NCBI GenBank assembly: GCA_963769715.1
Contig: CAVYNE010000034.1
Coordinates: forward strand, 248,001 to 312,000
Reading direction: 5' to 3'
Length of the DNA: 64,000 bases
DNA from: Palsa-504 sp963769715
GTDB lineage: Bacteria > Actinomycetota > Actinomycetes > Streptosporangiales > Streptosporangiaceae
The position numbers and the translations under genes are program-made. Below are positions 1 to 7,348 of this stretch, piece after piece. Below the pieces are notes generated by a model. It searched no databases. It saw only the letters and a program-made list of their open reading frames with translations, and was not told the DNA's origin. Numbering within the stretch: position 1 is the stretch's first letter; the number at the start of each line of letters is the position of its first letter.

Positions 1-1216
1 CGGTGGGAATGGCGGTGCTCGCGATCACCTGGCCGGTGGCGGGGTTGGCGCAGGCGAGCCGCTGCGAGCCGCCGATCCATACGGCGCCGCCGCTGAAGGC
101 CGGCACCGAATCCAGCCCGGCCCCTGGCCCCTGGCTGACGCGGATGACCTGGGTCAGGTCGCCGTTCGGGGCGAACCACACCCACTCGGTCATGCCCACG
201 CCGACCGTGCCCCAGACGCCGCCCGAGGTCGCGACCAGGTTCCCTCCGGCGCTGCCGATGTCCGCCATGGCCGACGAACCAAGCTGCGCGCCGGTGGCGA
301 GGTTGTAGGTCAGCAGCCCGAAGGAGCCGGTGCTGACGTAGAGCTTGCTCCCGTCGGGTGCCACGGTCACCGAGCTGACCTGGCCGGAGGTGGGGATCCG
401 CTTGATCACCTGGTGGGTGGCCGGATTTACCACCGCCACCGAACTGCCCGCGGCTACGTACAGGTAACCGCTGGATCCGCTGGCCAGCACGCCCTGCGGC
501 GCGCTCGATACCTGGCCGCTGGCCGGCACGGTGACTGTCCCGGCCGGGGCCAGCGTCGTGCCGTTGTAGCCGGTCAGCACCACGCTGGTGCCGCTGTAGG
601 ACGACAGCACCCAGACCGTGCTCCCGGTGACGACCGGCCGGTTCGGGAAGCCGGGGATCGGGGAGGTGTAGGCCACCTCGGTCATCACTTCTCCGGTAAC
701 CGGGCTGATCCGGTCCAGGAAACCCTGGGAGATGGCATAGAGCGAACCGCCTCCGCTGGTCCCGGCGGCCAGCGAGGCCTGGGTGAACGACTGGCGGTTG
801 ATCAGCTCCGCGCCCCACATCCCGTTGGCAACACGCACCGGCGGCCAGGTTGGCCCAGCCGACGTCGACGGCTGCGACGGGGCCGTCGAGGTCGCCGGGG
901 TCGTAACCGAGGCCGACGAGGGCGGCATTCCGTCCCCCGGCGAATTGGTGTGGCTGTGGTGCGAGGCCATCACGGCCGCGATGCCCGCACTGGCCCCGGC
1001 CACGGCGACCACGCTGGCCGCGGCGAGCACCGGCGCCCAGCCGCGCCCCCTGGCCCGGCCGGGGCCCCGCCGCGCCCGCGGTTCCCGGTACCCGCCGCGA
1101 GCTCCCCCGGCCTCGTTGGCCAGCCGGAACGCGACATCTTCCATAGTCACCTGGCGCGGCGGCTCGGGCGTGACCCGGTGCAGCATCTCCGCTAGCTGCC
1201 GTTCCTCGGTATTCAC
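1..1216 (-). CDS. Membrane-anchored beta-propeller protein beside an ECF sigma factor (3' end outside window)
   Basis: The product starts at a GTG that overlaps the sigma factor stop (GTGA, 1213-1216), so the two genes are translationally coupled. Residues 1-60 are a charged cytoplasmic segment (begins VNTEERQLAEMLHRVTPEPP), followed by one Ala/Val-rich membrane helix (about residues 62-83), a Ser/Thr/Pro linker, and then repeated short strands with Gly/Val/Trp patterns such as GSTVWVLSSYSG and GGVWGTVGVGMT, typical of a YVTN/PQQ-like beta-propeller. The position and topology (cytosolic tail, one helix, extracellular sensor) suggest an anti-sigma or sensor partner for the sigma factor. No zinc-binding HxxxCxxC anti-sigma motif is seen, so the role is inferred. 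The gene runs off the left edge. Confidence 0.8.
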   Translation of the reverse strand, partial: MNTEERQLAEMLHRVTPEPPRQVTMEDVAFRLANEAGGARGGYREPRARRGPGRARGRGWAPVLAAASVVAVAGASAGIAAVMASHHSHTNSPGDGMPPSSASVTTPATSTAPSQPSTSAGPTWPPVRVANGMWGAELINRQSFTQASLAAGTSGGGSLYAISQGFLDRISPVTGEVMTEVAYTSPIPGFPNRPVVTGSTVWVLSSYSGTSVVLTGYNGTTLAPAGTVTVPASGQVSSAPQGVLASGSSGYLYVAAGSSVAVVNPATHQVIKRIPTSGQVSSVTVAPDGSKLYVSTGSFGLLTYNLATGAQLGSSAMADIGSAGGNLVATSGGVWGTVGVGMTEWVWFAPNGDLTQVIRVSQGPGAGLDSVPAFSGGAVWIGGSQRLACANPATGQVIASTAIPT

Positions 1217-1788
1217 GACGCCACACCTCCGGTCATGAGCTCGGCCAGCCCGGGCGCGTCGCGCAGCCGGGCCAGCGCCTTCGACGCGTGCGACTTCACG
1301 GCGCCCACCGAACAGCCCATCGCCGCGGCGGTCTGCGCCTCCGTCTGATCAGCGAAATAGCGGAGCACGACCACGGCCCGCTGCCGGGCCGGCAACCGGT
1401 CCAGCGCCGCGATCAGCGCCTGGCGCGCGTCGATCTGCGCGAACACGTCCCCGTAGGCCTGCTCGGGCAGCCGCCCGGTGGCGATCTCGCCGTTCCAGCG
1501 CCGCTTCCGCCAGCGCAGGAACGTGTTGATCATGATCTTTCTTACGTAGAGTTCGGGCGCGTCCTGCCTGGTCAGGGTGGTCCACCGGGGCCACGCCGCG
1601 GCCAGCGCGGTCTGCACGAGGTCCTCGGCGCTTGGCCAGTCGCCGGTCAGCAGCCAGCCTGACCGCAGCAGCGCGCTCGACCGTGCCTCGACGAAATCAC
1701 GAAACCCATCCGGTTCAGACGGACGACCATCCACGGGCAACACCTCCACCGCCTCTTCCAAACCATCACACCGGCTCAGCGCTATCAC
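1213..1788 (-). CDS. SigE-family ECF RNA polymerase sigma factor
   Basis: A 191-residue group IV sigma factor. The sigma-2 region lies at about residues 28-95 (FRDFVEARSSALLRSGWLLTGD, then AEDLVQTALAAAWPRW) and the sigma-4 helix-turn-helix at about 120-175 (LPARQRAVVVLRYFADQTEAQTAAAMGCSVGAVKSH). This matches the SigE-family ECF proteins common in Streptomyces and relatives, which are usually 160-190 residues. The true start may lie 10-25 codons downstream, because the first 25 residues show no family conservation. It is followed with a 4-base overlap by a membrane beta-propeller gene, the usual sigma/sensor arrangement. Confidence 0.88.
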   Translation of the reverse strand: MIALSRCDGLEEAVEVLPVDGRPSEPDGFRDFVEARSSALLRSGWLLTGDWPSAEDLVQTALAAAWPRWTTLTRQDAPELYVRKIMINTFLRWRKRRWNGEIATGRLPEQAYGDVFAQIDARQALIAALDRLPARQRAVVVLRYFADQTEAQTAAAMGCSVGAVKSHASKALARLRDAPGLAELMTGGVAS

Positions 1789-1846
1789 GTGTATTAAGAG
1801 GCGCCAGGTGGCCGGGATGGTTTACTCCCGGAGCCGGCCCGGATGT

Positions 1847-2635
1847 TTACTCCCTTAGCCGGCTGAGTTGCCGGGTCGCTCGCTGCTGCCGGGACTCGGC
1901 CCGGTACGACTGCCGCCGCGCCTCGGCGAGGCGCTGACGCGCGTCGGCGAGTCCGGCTTCCAGATGGCGGACGGCTTCTTCCAGATCGTGTTCGGCGGCG
2001 GTGGCGGCTGCTACGTCCTGGTTGGCTTGAGCCAAGGTCCGTTCGGCCTCCATGATCTTCTCCCGGCGGCGGTCCTCGCGCTCGATTTCCGGCTCAGCCG
2101 GTGCCGGGGTTTTGGTCTTCCTAGCCGGAGCAGGAGCGGGTGTCCCCTCGGGGAACGAGTCCAGGCCGAAGCCGGACCAGTGGGCGGCGCGGGCCAGAGT
2201 GCCCAGGCTGGCGGCTACCTCTGGATCGGCGATGGCGGCGTCGAGGGTGGCGGTCACCTCTTCGCGTAGCGCCGCGGGCGGCGCGGGAAGCTCGGACACC
2301 TGCAGGGCATGGCGGGTGAGCTCGTCGACCAGCCGGGACCGGGCCGCGGTCAGCTCCCTGATCCTGGCGCCATCGGCGGACCCCGCCGCGGCCCGCAGGG
2401 CGGCGGCCAGCGCCTCGAGCCGGGGCCTGACGTCTGGGTCGGAGCGGACCAGGCGGTTCACTACCCAGGCCGAACGCGTGGGCTTGCGCAGCGCCGTGAT
2501 CTGCTTGGCCGTGGCCGGCTCCCCCGCGTCGCGGGCGGCAGCGGCGAGTTCGGCGCGCCGCCCGGTGAAGTCGTCCGGGTCGGCCTCGTACAGCTCGGCC
2601 ACCGCATCGGCCAGCAGGTCGCTCACTCTAGGCAC
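1847..2635 (-). CDS. Conserved actinobacterial coiled-coil protein of unknown function
   Basis: Read from GTG at 2635 (VPRVSDLLADAVAELYEADP), which is 10 bp from the divergent cupin gene; GTG at 2626 is an equally possible start. Longer reading is open upstream but overlaps the cupin gene on the other strand and has no family character. The protein is about 262 residues. The N-terminal half is helical with a conserved-looking segment (TAKQITALRKPTRSAWVVNRLVR), then comes an Ala/Pro linker, and the last 80 residues form a charged coiled coil rich in Glu, Arg and Ala. No catalytic motif, signal peptide or membrane helix is visible, so it is probably cytosolic. Function unknown. Confidence 0.75.
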   Translation of the reverse strand: MPRVSDLLADAVAELYEADPDDFTGRRAELAAAARDAGEPATAKQITALRKPTRSAWVVNRLVRSDPDVRPRLEALAAALRAAAGSADGARIRELTAARSRLVDELTRHALQVSELPAPPAALREEVTATLDAAIADPEVAASLGTLARAAHWSGFGLDSFPEGTPAPAPARKTKTPAPAEPEIEREDRRREKIMEAERTLAQANQDVAAATAAEHDLEEAVRHLEAGLADARQRLAEARRQSYRAESRQQRATRQLSRLRE

Positions 2636-2644
2636 AATAGGATC

Positions 2645-3082
2645 ATGACGGAGATCGTGCCATCGGGAGAGGGCCATCTGCTGACCGCGCGCGGGAACGT
2701 GATGGCGTTCAAGGCCGTCGCGGACCAGACTGGCGGCGACTTCTCGCTCATGGAGCGCACCGTGCCGCCGGGCGCCCGCACCCCGCCGCCGCACCGGCAC
2801 GTCAACTGCTCGGAGGCGTTCTTCGTGCTGGACGGGACGATCACCTTCCGGCTCGACGATGCCGAGCTGACCGGCGGCGCTGGAGACTTCCTGCTGGTGC
2901 CGCGGGGAGCGGCGCATACGTTCGGGAACTCCAGCGATGCACCGGCCCGACTGCTGGTCCTGCACGCCCCGGCCATGGATGCCTATTTCGAAGAACTGCA
3001 CAAGCTCTGGGCCTGTGGAGAGCCACCATCACGCGAGACCGAACTCGAGCTGATGAGCAGGTACGGGATGGAGCCCGGCTAA
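2645..3082 (+). CDS. Cupin-domain protein
   Basis: A 145-residue single-domain cupin. The two cupin motifs are present: PPHRHVNCSEAFFVLDGTITF (motif 1: two His and a Glu) and GDFLLVPRGAAHTFGN (motif 2: third His), which together form the metal site of the small beta-barrel. The start is ATG at 2645, 10 bp from the divergent coiled-coil gene, so both genes share a very short promoter region. The substrate is unknown; the closest families are quercetinase-like or sugar-binding cupins. A sigma factor gene follows 44 bp downstream on the same strand. Confidence 0.85.
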   Translation: MTEIVPSGEGHLLTARGNVMAFKAVADQTGGDFSLMERTVPPGARTPPPHRHVNCSEAFFVLDGTITFRLDDAELTGGAGDFLLVPRGAAHTFGNSSDAPARLLVLHAPAMDAYFEELHKLWACGEPPSRETELELMSRYGMEPG

Positions 3083-3126
3083 CTGCCCGGCTGAAATGTC
3101 AGAGGGCCGACGTAGGGTAAGGAACT

Positions 3127-4104
3127 ATGTCGCCTACCGCACCTGTTGAGGTCAGCCCGGACACGCTCGAGCAGTACCGCCGGGAGCTGACCGGTTACTG
3201 CTACCGCATGCTGGGGTCGGGTTTCGAAGCCGACGACGCCGTGCAGGAGACGATGCTGCGGGCCTGGCGCGCGGCCGACGGGTTCGAGGGCCGGTCAAGC
3301 GTGCGGTCGTGGCTGTACCGGATCGCCACCAACATCTGCCTGGACATGCTGCGCGGACGGCAGCGGAGGGCGCTGCCGATCGACCTCGGGCCGGCCTCGC
3401 CGCCGGTCGAGTCGCTGCTCGGCGGGTGGCACCCGGACGACATCTGGATCTCGCCGATCGCCGACGACAAGGTCGTGCCCGAGCACGGCGACCCGGCCGA
3501 CGTCGCGGTGGCGCGGGACACGATCAGGCTGGCGTTCGTGACCGCGCTGCAGCACCTGCCGGCCAGGCAGCGGGCCACGCTGATCCTGTGCGAGGTGCTG
3601 CGGATGCCCGCCGCGGAGGCGGCGGCGACCCTGGGCACCAGCGTAGCCGCGGTGAACAGCGCGCTGCAGCGGGCCCGGGCCACCCTGGCCGCGCTGCCCG
3701 AAGAGCAGCGGCCGACCTCGGTGGACGCGGACCAGAGCGAACTGCTGGCCAAGTACGTGGACGCGTTCCAGCGGTACGACATGGAACAGCTGGTCACGCT
3801 GCTACACGACGACGCGCTGATGACGATGCCGCCGTACGCCATGTGGATCAGGGGCGCGGAGAACATCACCCGCTGGATGCTTGAGCCGTCGCCGAGCGCC
3901 TGCCGGGACTCGATCATGGTGCCGGCCGGCCAGGTCAACGGCGTCCAGGCGTGGGCGCAGTACAAGCCGGACCCGGCCGGCGGCCACACGCCCTGGGCGC
4001 TGCAGGTGCACGAGGTGTCCAACGGCCGAATCAGCCGCCTGACGTTCTTCCTGGAAACCGAGCGGATTTTCCCCGCGTTCGGACTGCCGGCGCACCTAAG
4101 CTAA
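3127..4104 (+). CDS. ECF sigma factor with C-terminal SnoaL-like domain (SigG/SigJ type)
   Basis: A 325-residue sigma factor. Sigma-2 lies at about 14-85 (RRELTGYCYRMLGSGFEADDAVQETMLRAWR, then RSWLYRIATNICLDMLRGR), sigma-4 at about 130-190 (LPARQRATLILCEVLRMPAAEAAATLGTSVAAVNSALQRAR), and a SnoaL/NTF2-like tail at about 205-322 (LLAKYVDAFQRYDMEQLVTLLHDDALMTMPPYAMWIRGAENI). ECFs with such a tail (SigG and SigJ groups) usually lack a classical anti-sigma factor and are thought to be controlled by the tail itself. The glutamine-synthetase-like gene begins 5 bp after the stop, so the two are probably cotranscribed. Confidence 0.92.
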   Translation: MSPTAPVEVSPDTLEQYRRELTGYCYRMLGSGFEADDAVQETMLRAWRAADGFEGRSSVRSWLYRIATNICLDMLRGRQRRALPIDLGPASPPVESLLGGWHPDDIWISPIADDKVVPEHGDPADVAVARDTIRLAFVTALQHLPARQRATLILCEVLRMPAAEAAATLGTSVAAVNSALQRARATLAALPEEQRPTSVDADQSELLAKYVDAFQRYDMEQLVTLLHDDALMTMPPYAMWIRGAENITRWMLEPSPSACRDSIMVPAGQVNGVQAWAQYKPDPAGGHTPWALQVHEVSNGRISRLTFFLETERIFPAFGLPAHLS

Positions 4105-4109
4105 GCCGG

Positions 4110-5630
4110 GTGAGCACCGATACTCCCGGTCTTTCCGGCGTCGGGCAGCCGGGGTTCGTCGCCCGTTATGGGCTGGCAGAGCACGGGCTGGCTTCGGCTG
4201 AGCGCCAGGCCATGGCGGAGGAGATCGCGGCCCGGATCCGCCAGCTTGACCTGCGAACCGTCCGGCTGGCGGTCATCGACCAGCACGGGGTGCCGCGAGG
4301 CAAGATGCTGTCCCCCGACGCCGCTATCGCCGCGATGTCCGACGGGCTCGACTTCTCCGGCGCCATCTACAGCCTGGACACCGGCAACCAGGTGTTCGTG
4401 CCCGCTTTCGCCCGCGGTGGCGGCTTCGGCATCGCGGAATTCACCGGCTTCCCCGACGTGGTGGTGGTGCCCGACCCGGCCACCTTCCGGGTGCTGCCGT
4501 GGGCGGACCGGACCGGCTGGATGCTATGCGACGTCTACTTCGGCAACGGGCAGCCGATGCCGCTCGACGGCCGCGGCCTGCTCCGCCGGATGCTTTCTGA
4601 CTTGGCGGCGGCCGGGTACGACTACCTGGCCGGGATCGAAGTCGAGTTCTCCGTCGTCATCCGCTCACCGGAGGAGCTAGCGCCGGAGAACGCCGGCTTC
4701 ACCCCGCCACCACCGCCGGTCAGCGTGTTCGAGCGCGGCTATCAGTTCCTGTCCGAGGTGCGGCTGGACGGCATGGGCGACACGCTCGAGGCTGTCCGGG
4801 ACGCGCTGGACGCCGTGGGCCTGCTGCCGCGGTCGATCGAGGACGAGTGGGGCCCCGGCCAGCTCGAGTTCAGCTTCGCCCCCATCGCCGGGCTGGCCGC
4901 GGCCGACGCCGCGGTGCTGTTCCGGTCGACGGTCAAGCAGGTCTGCCAGCGGCGCGGGCTGCTGGCCACGTTCATGTGCCGACCCGCGCTGCCGAACTTC
5001 TTTTCCTCCGGCTGGCACCTGCACCAGTCGCTGCTGTCCCGCGCGGACGGCTCGAACGCGTTCGCCAGCGGGGCGGAGCCGCTGTCCGCTCTCGGCCGGC
5101 AGTACGTCGCCGGGCTGCTCGAGCACACCTTGCCGATGACCGCGTTCGCGGTGCCGACCGTCAACGGCTACAAGCGGTTCCGTCCCTACTCGTTCGCTCC
5201 GGACCGGGTGTGCTGGGCGATCGAGAACCGCGGCGCCCTGGTCCGGGTCCAGGGCTCGCCCGGCGACACCAGCAGCCACGTGGAGATGCGGCTCGGCGAG
5301 CCGGCCGCGAACCCGTACTTCTACATGGCGTCGAACATCGCGGCGGGCCTGGACGGCATCCGGCGCGGCGTGGAGCCGCCACCGCCGGCCGAAGCCGACC
5401 CGTACGCGATCGAGGCGCCGGCGCTGCCGGCGTCGCTGGCCGAGGCGGTGGACGCGCTCGACGGGGACGCGTTCTACCGGAGGGCGTTCGGCGACACGCT
5501 GGTTTCCTACCTGGTCATGATGAAGCGCTTCGAGATCGGGCGGTACTCCGACGCGCTGGCCGAACTCCCCATGCCCGACGGCCAGGACGTCAGCGACTGG
5601 GAGATGCGCGAGTACTTCGAGTTCTTCTAA
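4110..5630 (+). CDS. Glutamine synthetase family protein (gamma-glutamyl ligase)
   Basis: Start is GTG at 4110, 5 bp after the sigma factor stop; 506 residues. The N-terminal beta-grasp region (about 30-130, with RLAVIDQHGVPRGKML) and the catalytic domain are both present. Catalytic landmarks are GIEVEFSVV (metal-binding Glu), EWGPGQLEFSF, SGWHLHQSL (ATP-site His), NGYKRFRPYSFAPD and HVEMRLGEPAANPYFYMA. The adenylylation-site region of primary GlnA is not recognisable, and the Pro-rich insertion PPPPPVSVF is unusual. This points to a GlnA3/GlnA4/FluG-like enzyme acting on polyamines, ethanolamine or another amine rather than to the main ammonia-assimilating enzyme. Substrate assignment is inference. 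Confidence 0.88.
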   Translation: MSTDTPGLSGVGQPGFVARYGLAEHGLASAERQAMAEEIAARIRQLDLRTVRLAVIDQHGVPRGKMLSPDAAIAAMSDGLDFSGAIYSLDTGNQVFVPAFARGGGFGIAEFTGFPDVVVVPDPATFRVLPWADRTGWMLCDVYFGNGQPMPLDGRGLLRRMLSDLAAAGYDYLAGIEVEFSVVIRSPEELAPENAGFTPPPPPVSVFERGYQFLSEVRLDGMGDTLEAVRDALDAVGLLPRSIEDEWGPGQLEFSFAPIAGLAAADAAVLFRSTVKQVCQRRGLLATFMCRPALPNFFSSGWHLHQSLLSRADGSNAFASGAEPLSALGRQYVAGLLEHTLPMTAFAVPTVNGYKRFRPYSFAPDRVCWAIENRGALVRVQGSPGDTSSHVEMRLGEPAANPYFYMASNIAAGLDGIRRGVEPPPPAEADPYAIEAPALPASLAEAVDALDGDAFYRRAFGDTLVSYLVMMKRFEIGRYSDALAELPMPDGQDVSDWEMREYFEFF

Positions 5631-5637
5631 AGCTTTG

Positions 5638-6438
5638 TTATCTGGTGTCCACGGAGTACCAGGTGGTCGGATCGGGCGGTGTTTTCGGGTCGGGCTGGAA
5701 GTCGTAGCGCAGGCTGCCGTCGCGGGCCAGGGCGATGAGTGTGGCCGACGTGCTCCCCCAGACCCGGCCGTCGGGCAGTTCGCGGCGGACGATGATCGCG
5801 CCCGGCTCGGTGGCGGACAGGTCGTCCCCGCCGGCCAGGGTGAGCCAGTCGGCCCACGCGCCGGAAAGGGTGGCGGCCGGATCGCCGGACGGCCTTCGGG
5901 CGGCGAACTTCGGGCCGAAACGCTGCGCCTTCTCGTCGGCCGGTTCCTGCTGATGGCCGCTCGTGGCCGGGTACATGTGGCCGGCGTTGGTCAGCACGTG
6001 GGTGGCCGGCTCGAGCTCGGTGAGCTCGGCGTTCCTGCCGTCCCAGCTCAGCATCAGCACCGAGGGGAAAGGGTTCAGGTCGGCGCAGACCAGGTAGAAC
6101 GGGTCATAGCGGGCCAGGGTGTCCGTATCTTGGTGCAGTTCCTTGAGGGCGCGGCGTCCCTCGGCCGCCGCGCGCAGCGGGAGTTCGCCCCTGGACCAGC
6201 GGCGGCTGGGCGGAGCGAACTCGCCCCGGCCGTTCAGGATGCAGCTGACCCGCGGCAGATCCGGGTGCACCGCGAGCCAGGTCCCGCCGGCCTGCTCGTC
6301 AAGGCCGCCGACCAGCGGTGATCCGGGCCAGTGCCGGGCCGGCCGCTGCCACGGGCGGCCGGTGAACTCGTCCCGGATGCCGAGCAGGAGCAACGGCACC
6401 GGGTCGTCCGGCGCCAGGCTGACCACGACCGTACACAT
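5638..6438 (-). CDS. NRDE/TANGO2 family protein
   Basis: The start is placed at the ATG giving MCTVVVSLAPDDPVPLLLLGIRDEF, because the family begins with Met-Cys and the second-position Cys resembles an N-terminal nucleophile; an in-frame ATG six codons upstream (6456) is also open. Family landmarks: NRDE-like RDEF near residue 25, W(P) and GGLDEQAGGTWLAV (GGxDxxxGGTW signature) and HVLTNAG. About 266 residues, normal for the family. Eukaryotic members are linked to Golgi and haem handling, but the bacterial role is unknown. It converges with the glutamine synthetase gene with only 7 bp between stops. Confidence 0.85.
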   Translation of the reverse strand: MCTVVVSLAPDDPVPLLLLGIRDEFTGRPWQRPARHWPGSPLVGGLDEQAGGTWLAVHPDLPRVSCILNGRGEFAPPSRRWSRGELPLRAAAEGRRALKELHQDTDTLARYDPFYLVCADLNPFPSVLMLSWDGRNAELTELEPATHVLTNAGHMYPATSGHQQEPADEKAQRFGPKFAARRPSGDPAATLSGAWADWLTLAGGDDLSATEPGAIIVRRELPDGRVWGSTSATLIALARDGSLRYDFQPDPKTPPDPTTWYSVDTR

Positions 6439-6583
6439 CGCTTCCGAGTCTTTCATGCGATGTTGCGATTGCCGAAAAGAACTCCCTTCCAGGTATCCCT
6501 AACCTTGCCGGCACACCCTCTCATGGCGTACCGACAAGGTGCTCACAGCCGCTTCGATAACAGCGGAAACGGCCTACACGGCA

Positions 6584-7030
6584 CTAGCTCACGATGCCGT
6601 GAGCCTGATTCCAACGCTGCGCCGAGAGGTAGCCGTCCACTAGCCCCCAGATCCACGCGCCGACCAGGATCGGGATCCCGATCAGGATGAGCGACAAGAT
6701 CCAGCCAACCGCATAAACGACGAGGATAGTGACTCCACGCCCCGTGCTCCCGTTGACGATTGACCCAAGCCCAGGGATGAAGAACGACAAGATCACCCCC
6801 AACGCCGGGTTCTTGGGCACGATAAGCTGCGGCTGCGGCCCCGCCTGGGTCTGCGTCGCGCCGTAAAACTGAGAGGCGACCTGAGGCTGCTGCTGTGCGA
6901 ACTGAGGCTGCTGCGCGAATTGAGGCTGCTGCGCGAACTGAGCCTGTGCTTCACCTAGAGGCATGTAGCCCGGCGAGGCCATGTCCTGTGCCGGGATTTG
7001 CGGCATGGAAAACTCTGATTCGGAACTCAT
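6584..7030 (-). CDS. TM2-like small membrane protein with Gln-rich tail
   Basis: 148 residues. The N-terminal half is hydrophilic and holds a triplicated QFAQQP-type repeat (about residues 31-50) in a Gln/Ala-rich stretch. The C-terminal half (PKNPALGVILSFFIPGLGSI, then GVTILVVYAVGWILSLILIG and ILVGAWIWGLVDGYLSAQRW) forms two to three membrane helices with the PGLG turn typical of TM2-like proteins. The ATG at 7030 is preceded by a GGGGCGGG purine run. Cytoplasmic Pro/Gln tails on TM2 proteins are common in actinobacteria and their role is not known. No partner gene is evident. Confidence 0.82.
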   Translation of the reverse strand: MSSESEFSMPQIPAQDMASPGYMPLGEAQAQFAQQPQFAQQPQFAQQQPQVASQFYGATQTQAGPQPQLIVPKNPALGVILSFFIPGLGSIVNGSTGRGVTILVVYAVGWILSLILIGIPILVGAWIWGLVDGYLSAQRWNQAHGIVS

Positions 7031-7348
7031 TTCCCGCCCCTTCTTGATCTTGGCTCCGCTCCGGGAGCCAGGTCCTGGATAATTTGACTCAGTTTTGACC
7101 TCTTGTCAAGAGTAAATACAGCTAAAACATGAGACTGTCCCCAGTCAGTCGACCCCAGACTACTTTCCGTTGGCCCGCAAGTTCCTGGTTATCGATGATG
7201 CCAGCTACCGGATCCTGAACCGGGACTGCCGTTCAAGATCGTCGACGCCCCTCCCGCAAAGGCGGCATCATCACCCGCATAGGACAAAGAGCACAAAAAG
7301 GGCAGGTGAGGATTTGGCGCGGTGTTGATCTTGGGCGGCCGACGGGGA
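7031..7348. other. Intergenic stretch without a supportable gene
   Basis: About 320 bases between the TM2 protein start and the end of leuS. The part at 7060-7140 is clearly less GC-rich than its surroundings and probably carries the promoter of the TM2 gene. In the plus direction, the segment 7163-7300 reads FPLARKFLVIDDASYRILNR in one frame, which could be the eroded end of an older gene, but there is no start and no recognisable family. Confidence 0.4.
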
